Of a DNA stretch of 38,104 nucleotides, positions 17,840-26,162 are shown in pieces. Location of the stretch: assembly GCA_020248785.1 (NCBI GenBank), contig JADCGX010000214.1:1-38104 (forward strand). Reading direction: 5' to 3'. The translations under genes and the position numbers were made by a program. Below the pieces are notes generated by a model. That model searched no databases, was not told where the DNA came from, and saw only the letters and a program-made list of their open reading frames with translations. Source of the stretch: Burkholderiales bacterium. GTDB taxonomy: Bacteria; Pseudomonadota; Gammaproteobacteria; Burkholderiales; Burkholderiaceae_F. The stretch's first letter is position 1; every line of letters starts with the position of its first letter.

Positions 17840-18728
17840 CCTCGAGCCCGATCCCCACTGACTTGTAGACCACCACATCGTGTGCGCGCCGCTGGTACGG
17901 GTGACCGCCGACCAGCAGCTTGCCGAGCTCCACGACCCGCGTCGCATCGAGCGTGCCGGCAGCGGCGCGCACAAACTCGCCGGCCTCGGCCTGCGCGGCC
18001 GGCAGCCATTCGACCACGATGAGGTCGGCGCGTTGCAAGAGCGCATCGTCGAGCTCGCGTGCCTGCGGCTTGCTGGAACCGACCGCCGCGACGAAGGCGC
18101 CGGGCTTGACCAGCGCGCCGTCGAACAGCGGCTCGGTGGCGCGGGTGCAGGTGGCGAGCACATCGCCCTCGCGCGCGGCGGTGGCGACATCCACCGCGCT
18201 CGCTGGCACGCCAAAGGCGGTGCCGATCCAATCGGCGAGCTCCGGCGCGCCGCTGCTGCCGGCGCGCCCGGCCACGAGCACGCGCCCGAACGGGCGCGTG
18301 AGCAGGAAGGCCTCGGCATGCGCGCGCGCCTGCACGCCGCTGCCGAAGATCGACAGCGTCTTGGCGTCGCGCGCGGCCAGCGCCTGCAGCGCCACCGCGC
18401 TGGCCGCCGCCGTGCGGAACCGGGTGATCTCGTTGGCCTCGATGGCGGCCAGTGGCTGCCCCGTCAGCGACGAGAACAGCACGATCACGAAGTTGAACTG
18501 CCCCTTGATCGTGCTGTAGACCTTGGCGCCCACGACGCCCGACGCCGGCAGCGCCGCGCCCATCGCCGCAATGGCCGCGGCCTGCCCGTTGTGCTCGGCC
18601 GCCCCGCGCACGCGTGGCGCGATGCCGCCGACGCCATTGCCCAGTTGCTCGAACGCGGCCGTCATGGCCGCAATGGCGTCGCGCATGTTGATGACGGACG
18701 CGACTTCGGCGTCGGTGATGACTCTCAT
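17799..18728 (-). CDS. Ornithine cyclodeaminase / mu-crystallin family protein
   Basis: The 309-residue product matches the family throughout: 'GAKVYST' with Lys69, 'ITRFRTAAASAVA' at 101–113, the Rossmann signature GSGVQARAHAEAF at 129–141, 'RELDD' at 224–228, and the C-terminal 'YKSVGIGLEDVA'. The family uses NAD(P) and includes ornithine cyclodeaminase, alanine dehydrogenase, cyclic imino acid reductases and SbnB-type enzymes. The substrate cannot be set from sequence alone. GGAG lies upstream of the ATG. It leads a likely operon with the small exported protein and the SRAP gene. A cysteine synthase gene lies 313 bases upstream on the same strand. Confidence 0.9.
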   Translation of the reverse strand: MRVITDAEVASVINMRDAIAAMTAAFEQLGNGVGGIAPRVRGAAEHNGQAAAIAAMGAALPASGVVGAKVYSTIKGQFNFVIVLFSSLTGQPLAAIEANEITRFRTAAASAVALQALAARDAKTLSIFGSGVQARAHAEAFLLTRPFGRVLVAGRAGSSGAPELADWIGTAFGVPASAVDVATAAREGDVLATCTRATEPLFDGALVKPGAFVAAVGSSKPQARELDDALLQRADLIVVEWLPAAQAEAGEFVRAAAGTLDATRVVELGKLLVGGHPYQRRAHDVVVYKSVGIGLEDVALAKLVWDRVQ

Positions 18729-19041
18729 ACGGCTGTCTCCGTGGATAAGGATCAGCTTACGCGCTGCGCTGATGGATCACACGGAGAGCATGGAGAGCAC
18801 GGAGAATGGCTTGATCACCACAGAGACACAGAGAGCACAGAGGAATACAGCGCAGGGAAAGACAAACTCAGCGTCGCCGGTGCTTCGTGTCGTGGCGCCT
18901 CGACGTGTTCCGTCCCCGGCGCGCGCAGCGCAGAGGGGACCCGATGCGGCTTGCGCGCGGCCGCCCCGGAGCAAGCCGCACTGACCAAACCGCGAGCGGT
19001 GCACGTGCGATCGGCGCAGCCGATCGCGTACACCGCGAGCG
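18729..19041. other. 313-bp intergenic region with purine-rich repeats
   Basis: This lies between the end of the cysteine synthase gene and the start of the cyclodeaminase-family gene, both on the minus strand. It must hold the promoter of the latter if they are not co-transcribed. The part near the cyclodeaminase gene has the repeat modules listed separately. In the remainder (18851–19041) I see no gene, clear promoter or strong hairpin. Open frames here look like chance translations of the repeat. Confidence 0.6.
18775..18850. repeat. Two GATCAC-led CGGAG / ACAGAG repeat modules
   Basis: Two modules of about 30 bases each open with GATCAC. The first continues as imperfect CGGAGAGCA / TGGAGAGCA units, the second as CACAGAGA / CACAGAGAG units. 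A similar ACACAGAGG run appears at 37952–37962. Such low-complexity intergenic runs recur in unrelated bacterial genomes and encode nothing obvious. Confidence 0.6.
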
Positions 19042-19977
19042 CTACGGCAAGAATCCCTCGACCGACAGATATCGCTCCCCGGTGTCGTAGTTGAAGCCGA
19101 GCACGGTGGCACCGGACTCGATCTCGGGGAGCTTCTGCGCGATGGCCGCGAGCGAGGCGCCGGAGGAGATACCGACCAGCATGCCCTCCTCGCGGGCGGC
19201 GCGGCGCGCCATCGCGCGGGCGGCCTCGGCGTCGACCTGGATCACGCCATCGAGCACCGAGACATCGAGGTTGCGCGGAATGAAGCCGGCGCCGATGCCC
19301 TGGATCGGATGCGGCGCGGGCTTGCCGCCGGAGATGACCGGCGAGGCCTGCGGTTCGACCGCAAAGACCTTGAGCTGCGGCCAGGCCTGCTTGAGCACGC
19401 GCGCGCAGCCGGTGATGTGGCCGCCGGTGCCCACGCCGGTGATCAGCACGTCCACGCCGCCACCGTTTTCGCCCGTGAAGTCGCGCAGGATCTCCTGTGC
19501 CGTGGTCTTCAAGTGCACGTCGATGTTGGCCGGGTTGTCGAACTGCTGCGGCATCCAGCTGCCCGGCGTGTCTTCCACCAGCGCCTTGGCGCGCTCGATG
19601 GCGCCCGGCATGCCTTTCTCGCGCGGGGTCAGCACGAAGCTCGCGCCATAGGCGCTCATCAGGCGACGCCGCTCGATCGACATGCTCTCGGGCATCACCA
19701 GCACCAGCTTGTAGCCCTTGACGGCCGCGACCATCGCCAGCCCGATGCCGGTGTTGCCGGAGGTGGGCTCGACGATGGTGCCGCCGGGCGTGAGCGCGCC
19801 GCTCTGCTCGGCCGCCTCGACCATCGACAGCGCGATGCGGTCCTTGATCGAGCCCGCGGGGTTGGCCCGCTCGCTCTTGATCCAGATCTGGTGCGTGCGG
19901 TGATAGTCGCCGAACAGGCGGTTGACGCGGATGTGCGGCGTGTTGCCGATGGTCTCGAGGATGGAATCTGCCTTCAT
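19042..19977 (-). CDS. cysK: Cysteine synthase A (O-acetylserine sulfhydrylase)
   Basis: The 311-residue PLP enzyme of the beta family makes L-cysteine and acetate from O-acetylserine and sulfide in the cytoplasm. The PLP lysine is Lys45 in '[11 protein letters not shown]'; the substrate loop is 'EPTSGNTG' at 70–77; the phosphate-binding loop is '[10 protein letters not shown]'; 'GISSGAS' follows near the C-terminus. The start at 19977 is preferred over an in-frame ATG at 20001, because AAGGAGAGG stands six bases before it. The upstream ATG would place that site inside the coding region. Motifs and length fit CysK rather than cystathionine beta-synthase. An SbnA-like role with the neighbouring cyclodeaminase-family protein is possible but less likely. 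Confidence 0.92.
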   Translation of the reverse strand: MKADSILETIGNTPHIRVNRLFGDYHRTHQIWIKSERANPAGSIKDRIALSMVEAAEQSGALTPGGTIVEPTSGNTGIGLAMVAAVKGYKLVLVMPESMSIERRRLMSAYGASFVLTPREKGMPGAIERAKALVEDTPGSWMPQQFDNPANIDVHLKTTAQEILRDFTGENGGGVDVLITGVGTGGHITGCARVLKQAWPQLKVFAVEPQASPVISGGKPAPHPIQGIGAGFIPRNLDVSVLDGVIQVDAEAARAMARRAAREEGMLVGISSGASLAAIAQKLPEIESGATVLGFNYDTGERYLSVEGFLP

Positions 19978-19983
19978 GCCGGG

Positions 19984-19992
19984 CCTCTCCTT
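19984..19992 (-). promoter_or_regulatory. Ribosome binding site deciding the cysK start
   Basis: AAGGAGAGG on the minus strand, six bases from ATG 19977. This strong site rules in the 311-residue start over the 319-residue alternative. Confidence 0.85.
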
Positions 19993-20204
19993 TACATTCA
20001 ATCAGGGTGATTCATTGGACGCCCGGGCCGGCGCCGACTTCAGACGCAATTCGCATGCCCTGATGCGTTGCACGCATGAGCTCGCACTGCCGCCCCAAGG
20101 GCGAATTCCTGAACGCGCAGTGCGAGGGTAGTCCAGTGAGCACCGCGACCCAACACAGGCGCCACGTTGGGCCCGGCACACACGCCTGCCACCCGACGTG
20201 CGCG

Positions 20205-20490
20205 CTAACGGCTGCGCGCCTTGCGCTCGGCGTCTTCGCGCCGGGCCTCCTCGTCCTGCTCGCGGCCGACGTGGCGTCCGGCCGCACCGCCGACGACGGC
20301 GCCGTCCACGGTGCCCAGCGCGCCGCCGCCCACGGCGTTGCCGACCGCCGCGCCGGCACCGGCGCCGATGGCCGTGCCCTTGTCGGCGCGCGACATGTTG
20401 TCCCAGGCCGAGCAGCCGGCCAGGCCGGCGCTGACGATCACCGCTGCAATGCATCACCGCTGCAATGCGCTTGCTGCGTTGCACGGCCAT
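20205..20490 (-). pseudogene. Glycine-zipper lipoprotein frameshifted by a 16-bp tandem duplication
   Basis: From ATG 20490 the frame reads MAVQRSKRIAAVM and then leaves the lipoprotein frame. From a GTG in the second repeat unit the other frame reads 'IVSAGLAGCSAWDNMSRADK', then a Gly-zipper membrane segment ('GTAIGAGAGAAVGNAVGGGA', then 'GAVVGGAAG') and a charged tail. Removing one copy of the 16-base repeat joins the two into a perfect 94-residue lipoprotein with lipobox LAGC (Cys21). The family (glycine zipper 2TM/YMGG-like) sits in the envelope; its function is poorly defined. As it stands, only a version starting at GTG 20441 without a basic n-region could be made, probably not exported. 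The stop is TAG at 20205–20207. Confidence 0.82.
20437..20468. repeat. Exact 16-bp tandem duplication
   Basis: The unit ATCACCGCTGCAATGC occurs twice back to back (20437–20452 and 20453–20468), with no extension on either side. Sixteen is not a multiple of three, so it frameshifts the signal peptide of the glycine-zipper gene. Confidence 0.97.
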
Positions 20491-20652
20491 CTCCAAGCGT
20501 TTGACGTGCTGCGGGATTGCAAGGGCGGTGCCCGTGGTTCGCCGAGGCGGCGCTGGGGCACGCCGGCCCTCGCCTAAAGGCGCGTCATCCGCCGCTGGCG
20601 GCGCTGACCGGCGTGCCAAGATCGCGCCGTTGTCCCCTTGCCTGTCGACGCC

Positions 20653-23055
20653 ATGCGCCTCACTGTCCCGTCCCGTTCCGCTGCAACGCCCAGCCGGTCG
20701 CTGGTCCTGATCGGACTCGCGTTTGTTTTCGGGCTCGCCCTCGCGCTGGGCGGCTGCGGCGGTGGCGGGGGCGACGGTGGCACGCCGCCGCCGGCACCGG
20801 CGCCGGCGACGGCGCCCCAGGTGAGCCAGGCGCCGGCGAGCCGCGCGGTGGCGGCGGGCGCGACCGTCGCCTTCTCGGTCGGTGCCGTGGGCACCGGGCC
20901 CTTCACCTACCAGTGGCGGCGCGACGGCCAGGCGATCGCGGGGGCGACGAGTGCCACCTACACGACCCCGGCGCTGGCCACCGGGGACGATGGCGCCCGC
21001 TACAGCGTGGTCGTGACCAACAGCGCCGGCAGCGCCACCAGCAGCGACGCGGTGGCCACGGTCTTCACGCCGCCGGCGGCGGCCGCCAATTGCTCGGGCC
21101 AGCCGACCGATCTCACCGCGGAAAGTGGCACCAACGCGGTCGGCCGCACCGTCACCGTCGCGCTTTCGGGCTGCACCACGACGCTGCCGGATGTGACCTG
21201 GACCCAAACCGCCGGCCCGGCACAGGCCCTGCTCGCGGCGCGCACGCAGGCCATCACCTTCGAGCCGGCCGCCGCGGGCACCTATGCGTTCTCGGTCGCG
21301 TTCCGCGACGGCACAGGCGCCAGCGGCAGCCGGACGATCAATGTCGACGTCACGGGTGCTGAGGCCGCCACGCGCGTGGCGATCCGCGGCAGCGCCGCCG
21401 TGCGCGAGGGCGCGCGCACCTCGCTGCGCGCCTGGCCCACGGTGGCCAGCGGCGACAGCCTCGCGCGCGTGCGCTGGAGCCAGATCGAGGGGCCCGCGGT
21501 GGAGATGGACACGTCGGACCCCAACCGCGCGATCTTCACCGTGCCCGCGGTCACGCGCGACACCGTGCTGCGCTTTCGCGTCACGCTGACCACCACCGGC
21601 GGCACGACCGCCACCGATGACGCGCTGGTGGTGGTCGAGGACCACGCGCAGGCGCCCAACAGCGGCGCCTACCCGTTCAATGGCCTGCATGTGTCGCGCG
21701 TGTACGCCTACAAGCTCACCAGCCCGTTTGCCAACGAGCTGGTGCGCTGCACCTACAACGCGCAGCTGCAGTACACCAGCGCGTCCAACAACAACCTGTG
21801 CACGCTCGCCACACTGCCGTTCCTGCACCAGACCACCAACGGCGCCGTGCCGACCGTCGCGCAGATCATGGACCGCGTGATCGTCTCGCACGACTGGATG
21901 GGCAAGAACTTCGAGGACTTCCTGAACACCGCCGGCGCCAGCGAGGACCTCAAACGCATGTTCAATGGCGTGACGGCCATCGTCATCGGCGCGCAGGTGC
22001 GGCCGAGCTTCTACTACGCGCTGACCGGCGCGATCTACCTGGACGCCAACAATTTCTGGATCACGCCCGAGCAGCGCGATGTCATCAGCGAGGTGCCGGA
22101 CTTTCGCGCCAGCTTCGACCGCGACCTGCGCTACTCCGGGCTGTGGCGCTATGCGCTGAACAACCAGAGCATCTTCGTGCCGTACCCGGCCGGCTCGCGC
22201 CTGTCGCGTCCCGGCCCCGCCGAGCTCGTGTTCGACGCCGGCTGGCTGCTGTATCACGAGCTCGGGCATGCGGCCGACTTCATGCCGCCGGCCGCACGTG
22301 GCGGCCTGAACAACGCGCTGTCCGCCTGGGACAACATCGCGCCGCGCTTTTCCAACCGGCAGCTGCCGTCGGACCTGCTGGCCACGCAGTTCCCGTTGAC
22401 CTCCGGTGAGATGCGCGCGCTGGCCGACGTGAAGTTCCGCACCGGGCCACGCAACCCGGACGATCTGGTCAACGGCATCCCGTACAGCGCGCTGACCACC
22501 TACACGCCCCAGCAGGCCGCGGGCTTCTTCAGCGCCGATCGCGCCAGCGACGAGTACGCCTACTCGACCACGCGCGAGGACATCGCGATGCTGATCGAGG
22601 AGTTCATGATGCAGCGGAACCACGAGTTCCGCCGCGATGTGGCCATCACCGACAAGATCATGCCCAGCACGACGAGCAGCACGTTGATCGTGCGCTGGGG
22701 CCAGCGCGGGCGCATCGGCGAGACGAGCCTGAAGCCGCGCGCGCAACTGGTGGTCGAGCAGCTCACGCCCTGGGTCCTGCAGGGCAACGCGAACGCCGTG
22801 AGCAGCCTGCCGGCGCCGCTCGCGATGCGCGCCGGCGAGAGCTGGGCGGCCAACCTGACGCTGCCCGCACCGCCGGGCGGACAGGTGGGCCGCCTCAGCG
22901 TGGGCGGCCGTGTGTTGACGGCGGAGGAAGACCGGATGCTGCTCGAGCGCGCACAGACCGGCCCGCACGGGCAGGGCGGCGGCGTCGATACGGCGTATCG
23001 GCCCTTCGGCCACTGGACCCCGAACGACCGCTGGCTGGAGCAGCTGCGGCGGTAA
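20653..23055 (+). CDS. Lipoprotein with Ig-like domains and HELGH metallopeptidase motif
   Basis: The 800-residue product has a long signal peptide with lipobox LGGC (Cys35), then a Gly/Pro/Ala linker. An Ig-like domain (~60–145, 'FTYQWRRDGQAIAGATSATY') and two PKD/Ig-like beta domains (~150–340) follow. The C-terminal ~450 residues hold LLYHELGHAADF, with His535, Glu536 and His539 forming a zincin HExxH site. A candidate third ligand is Glu642 in 'STTREDIAMLIEEF'. I infer a surface- or periplasm-anchored zinc metallopeptidase; the family is not identified and the third ligand is a guess. ATG 20653 is chosen because it gives the best signal peptide; no strong Shine-Dalgarno is visible. A two-component system follows 138 bases downstream. 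Confidence 0.82.
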   Translation: MRLTVPSRSAATPSRSLVLIGLAFVFGLALALGGCGGGGGDGGTPPPAPAPATAPQVSQAPASRAVAAGATVAFSVGAVGTGPFTYQWRRDGQAIAGATSATYTTPALATGDDGARYSVVVTNSAGSATSSDAVATVFTPPAAAANCSGQPTDLTAESGTNAVGRTVTVALSGCTTTLPDVTWTQTAGPAQALLAARTQAITFEPAAAGTYAFSVAFRDGTGASGSRTINVDVTGAEAATRVAIRGSAAVREGARTSLRAWPTVASGDSLARVRWSQIEGPAVEMDTSDPNRAIFTVPAVTRDTVLRFRVTLTTTGGTTATDDALVVVEDHAQAPNSGAYPFNGLHVSRVYAYKLTSPFANELVRCTYNAQLQYTSASNNNLCTLATLPFLHQTTNGAVPTVAQIMDRVIVSHDWMGKNFEDFLNTAGASEDLKRMFNGVTAIVIGAQVRPSFYYALTGAIYLDANNFWITPEQRDVISEVPDFRASFDRDLRYSGLWRYALNNQSIFVPYPAGSRLSRPGPAELVFDAGWLLYHELGHAADFMPPAARGGLNNALSAWDNIAPRFSNRQLPSDLLATQFPLTSGEMRALADVKFRTGPRNPDDLVNGIPYSALTTYTPQQAAGFFSADRASDEYAYSTTREDIAMLIEEFMMQRNHEFRRDVAITDKIMPSTTSSTLIVRWGQRGRIGETSLKPRAQLVVEQLTPWVLQGNANAVSSLPAPLAMRAGESWAANLTLPAPPGGQVGRLSVGGRVLTAEEDRMLLERAQTGPHGQGGGVDTAYRPFGHWTPNDRWLEQLRR

Positions 23056-23193
23056 CAGGCGCACGGTCGCTACCTGGCGCGGCGGCGCGCTGGGCCGCAA
23101 CTCGTGCCTTCGCCGTCGCCGTTCATGCCGGGCCTGGCGCCACTGGCGCCGTTGGCCTGCGTCGGGCGCCTGCCGCCTTGCCACAATGCGCCC

Positions 23194-24588
23194 ATGATCT
23201 GGGCTCCCCCTGCCATCTGTGGCACCGTCCGTGACGCACCCGCACCGGTGCGCTGGTTCAGTCGGCTGCTGTTCTTCCGCTCGCCGCTGGCCGAGGAGGT
23301 GCCCGACTTTGCCGCGGCGCTGGCCTGGGCGCGGCGCCGCTGGCTCTGGCTGCTGGCCGCGTACCTGGTGGTGTTGGGCGTGCTCGTGGTGCCCGGCCTG
23401 CTGCGCGACCGCGGCCTTTGGTACAGCCTGATGTCGGTCGTCGTGCCCCACTTCATGTTGTACCTGACGGTGATGATGGTGGCCTACAGCGCGGTCGGTT
23501 ACCGCATCAATCTGGCCAACTTGCGGCAATTCCTGCCGCCCAAGACGCAGGGGCGGCGGCGCCGCTGGCGCATGGCGATCATCGGCGCGATCAGCGGGCT
23601 GCTCGGTGCAGTGACCGGCTATACCGTCGCGGCTGCGATGAGGGAGGGCGCTTCGCTCGGCATCCTGGGCGAAATCGGTCGGGCCCTGGGCGAGTGGAAC
23701 CGCGACACCTTCACGCCCGGCACGCTGACACTCATCTTCGCGGTCGTCATCTTCGGCGTGCCGGAGCTCATCGCGCAGATGCGCCTGAAGGAGCGCACCA
23801 TGGCGCGGCGCCTGGGCGAGGCCGAGGCCACGCGCGAGCGCATGGCGCGCGCCACGGCCGAGAGCGAGTTGCGGCTGCTGCAGGCGCAGGTCGAGCCGCA
23901 CTTCCTGTACAACACGCTGGCCAACCTGCGCTTCCTCGTGCAAAGCGGCAGCCCCGATGCGCTGCGGATGACCGATGCGCTGATCGAGTACCTGCGCACC
24001 TCGGTGCCCGACATGCGCGCGCAGCACGTCACGCTGGGGCGCGAGGTCGATCACGCGCGCCACTACCTCGAGATCATGCAGATGCGCATGAGCGGCCGGC
24101 TGCGCTTTGCGATCGACGTGCCGGAGTCGCTGCGCGATGTGCTCCTGCCGCCGTTGACGCTGCTGACCCTGGTGGAGAACGCGGTCAAGCACGGCGTCGG
24201 GCCGCTGATCGAGGGTGGCACCATCGTCGTGCGGGCGGCGCTGGAAGGCGAGGAGGTGCGCGTGGAGGTCAGCGACGATGGCGCCGGCCTGCGCTCGGTG
24301 TCCACCAGCGGCATGCCGTCGACCGGGGCCGGCCTGCGCAACATTGCCGGCCGCCTGCAGCTGGTCTACGGCACGGCCAGCCGGCTGGAGCTGAGCGAGA
24401 ACCAGCCGCGCGGCACGCGCGCGGCGCTCGTGTTCCCGCGCTCGGTGCCCCATCACCCCGATGGCAGCATCGAGGTGCAGGTCATCACCATGACCGAGGA
24501 CGAACGACGCGCTGCCGACACTGCGGCCGCCACCGACGCCTCCAAGGCTTCCGCCAACGTTCCCGCCCGACCCTTGCCCCAGCCATGA
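23194..24588 (+). CDS. LytS/YehU-type membrane sensor histidine kinase
   Basis: The 464-residue product has four hydrophobic segments in the first ~200 residues (for example 'WLWLLAAYLVVLGVLVVPGL' and 'TLTLIFAVVIFGVPEL') and little periplasmic loop. A coiled segment follows, then the His_kinase (PF06580-type) box 'QVEPHFLYNTLANL' with the phospho-acceptor His236. The ATP-binding part has the N-box 'LVENAVKHGVG', 'SDDGAGL' and 'GAGLRNIAGRLQLVYG'. ATG 23194 is preferred over upstream GTG 23104, because the extra 30 residues are Pro-rich and atypical. The gene ends in an ATGA overlap with its response regulator, so the pair is translationally coupled. The signal sensed is unknown. The metallopeptidase lipoprotein just upstream is a possible partner or target. 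Confidence 0.93.
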   Translation: MIWAPPAICGTVRDAPAPVRWFSRLLFFRSPLAEEVPDFAAALAWARRRWLWLLAAYLVVLGVLVVPGLLRDRGLWYSLMSVVVPHFMLYLTVMMVAYSAVGYRINLANLRQFLPPKTQGRRRRWRMAIIGAISGLLGAVTGYTVAAAMREGASLGILGEIGRALGEWNRDTFTPGTLTLIFAVVIFGVPELIAQMRLKERTMARRLGEAEATRERMARATAESELRLLQAQVEPHFLYNTLANLRFLVQSGSPDALRMTDALIEYLRTSVPDMRAQHVTLGREVDHARHYLEIMQMRMSGRLRFAIDVPESLRDVLLPPLTLLTLVENAVKHGVGPLIEGGTIVVRAALEGEEVRVEVSDDGAGLRSVSTSGMPSTGAGLRNIAGRLQLVYGTASRLELSENQPRGTRAALVFPRSVPHHPDGSIEVQVITMTEDERRAADTAAATDASKASANVPARPLPQP

Positions 24589-25352
24589 ACAGCGCTGCCC
24601 CGACTGCCGTCATCGCCGATGACGAATCCCTGCTGCGCGCGCAGCTCAAGACCACCTTGGCCGCACTGTGGCCGCAGCTGGTCATCGTCGGCGAGGCGGG
24701 GCACGGCAGCGAGGCGGTGCAACTGGTCGCGCAGCACCGGCCGCAGTTCCTGTTCCTCGACATCGAGATGCCGGGCATGAACGGCCTGCAGGCCGCCGCG
24801 CAGGTCAAGGGCATGGTGCATCTGGTGTTCATCACGGCCTACAACCAGTACGCGATCGACGCCTTCGAGCGCGGCGCCATCGACTATGTGCTCAAGCCGG
24901 CCTCCGAGCAGCGCCTGGCCGAGACGGTGGAGCGGCTGAAGAGCCGCATCGGCCAGCCGGCCGCGTCCACGGAGGTCGTGACCGCCGCACTGGCGCAGGT
25001 CGCCGCCGCACTGGGCAAGCCGGCCGTGCAGCGGCTGCGCTGGATCCAGGCCTCGGTGGGCAGCCAGATCCGGCTGGTGCCCGTCGACGACGTGCTGTTC
25101 TTCCAGTCCGATGCCAAGTACACGCGGGTGGTCACGCGCGACGGCGAGTCGCTGATCCGCAAGACGCTGAAGGAGCTGACCGACGAGGTCGACCCCGAGC
25201 AGTTCTGGCAGATCCACCGCGGCACGGTGGTCAACTCACGCGTCATCAGCCACGCGCTGCGCGAGGACGACCGGCTGCTGGTGGTGTTGCGCGACCATGC
25301 AGAGCGGCTCGAAGTCAGCCGCAGTTACACCCACTTGTTCCGCAGCATGTGA
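24585..25352 (+). CDS. LytR/AlgR-type response regulator with LytTR DNA-binding domain
   Basis: The 255-residue product has a receiver domain (1–~120) with acidic pocket Asp12/Asp13, phospho-acceptor Asp59 in 'FLFLDIEMPGMNG', Thr84 and Lys104 ('YVLKPAS'). A helical linker (~120–145) leads to a LytTR DNA-binding domain (~147–250) with 'VDDVLFFQSDAKYTRVVTRD' and 'FWQIHRGTVVNSRVI'. It overlaps the kinase stop by four bases (ATGA). LytTR proteins bind pairs of short direct repeats and often control envelope, competence or exopolysaccharide genes. Targets cannot be read from this window. Confidence 0.95.
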   Translation: MNSAAPTAVIADDESLLRAQLKTTLAALWPQLVIVGEAGHGSEAVQLVAQHRPQFLFLDIEMPGMNGLQAAAQVKGMVHLVFITAYNQYAIDAFERGAIDYVLKPASEQRLAETVERLKSRIGQPAASTEVVTAALAQVAAALGKPAVQRLRWIQASVGSQIRLVPVDDVLFFQSDAKYTRVVTRDGESLIRKTLKELTDEVDPEQFWQIHRGTVVNSRVISHALREDDRLLVVLRDHAERLEVSRSYTHLFRSM

Positions 25353-25478
25353 CCCTGCCGGCCCTCGCACCGGGCGGGCCGTGTCAACCGGCCGTGCCAC
25401 TGGCGCGCTAGATTCCCAGGTCTGTCAACCCGCCACCCCTAGCCGGGTGGCTCAAGACATCAAAAGGAGAATCAATCA

Positions 25479-26162
25479 ATGCGAAACACTGCGGTCCTCG
25501 CACTGTCGGCCGTGGCCCTTGCGGCGGTGCTCGCCGGCTGTGCCACCGAAACCTCGCGCACCGTGGAGGTCGCCAAGGTGCAGGCGGCGGCCACGACGCC
25601 GCCGCAGGGTCCAAGGATCCCGGTGGCGGTGGGCAAGTTCGACAACCGGTCCAACTACATGATGGGCGTTTTCTCCGATGGCGTGGACCGCCTCGGCAGC
25701 CAGGCCAAGACGTCTCTGGTCGCGCACCTGCAGCAATCGCAGCGCTTCAACGTGCTCGAGCGCGAAAACATGGCGGAGATCGCGCAAGAGGCCAAGATCG
25801 CCGGTGCGCAGCAGACGCTGCGTGGCGCGACGCACGTGATCACGGGTGACATCACCGAGTTCGGCCGCAAGGAAGTCGGCGACCAGCAGCTGTTCGGCAT
25901 CCTCGGGCGCGGCCGCGAGCAGGTGGCCTACGCCAAGATCCGCCTGAACGTGATCAACGCACTGACTTCGGAGGTCGTGTTCTCGGCCGCCGGTGCCGGC
26001 GAGTACACGCTATCGTCACGCGAGGTGGTGGGCTTCGGCGGGTCGGCCGGCTACGACGCCACGCTCAACGGCAAGGTGCTCGACCTCGCGATGCGCGAGG
26101 CGGTGGACAACCTCGTCGCCGCGCGCGACACCGGCAAATGGGGCCAGGAGCCGCTGCGATGA
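25479..26162 (+). CDS. CsgG/HfaB-family outer-membrane lipoprotein
   Basis: The 227-residue product has a lipobox LAGC with Cys21 and a CsgG-like fold signature: 'IPVAVGKFDNRS', 'VAHLQQSQRFNVLERENMAE', 'GATHVITGDITEF', and a C-terminal helix 'AMREAVDNLVAARD'. AAAGGAGA at 25463–25470 is a strong ribosome site. The gene leads a compact three-gene lipoprotein operon with four-base overlaps. True CsgG exports curli, but no curli subunit genes are present, and in this CsgG–DUF4810–DUF799 arrangement the role is unclear. An outer-membrane assembly or peptidoglycan-related function is possible. Confidence 0.92.
   Translation: MRNTAVLALSAVALAAVLAGCATETSRTVEVAKVQAAATTPPQGPRIPVAVGKFDNRSNYMMGVFSDGVDRLGSQAKTSLVAHLQQSQRFNVLERENMAEIAQEAKIAGAQQTLRGATHVITGDITEFGRKEVGDQQLFGILGRGREQVAYAKIRLNVINALTSEVVFSAAGAGEYTLSSREVVGFGGSAGYDATLNGKVLDLAMREAVDNLVAARDTGKWGQEPLR

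Noticed and set aside
16735-18231. One 498-residue minus-strand protein spanning the SRAP gene and upstream
   Set aside because: The SRAP family begins at MCGR with Cys2 essential. The upstream part of this frame is out of phase with the cyclodeaminase and small coiled-coil genes and has no domain signal.
18777-19112. Small ORF with a hydrophobic 'LCALCVSVV' segment
   Set aside because: It is a translation of the purine-rich intergenic repeat and overlaps the end of cysK; no ribosome site or family support.
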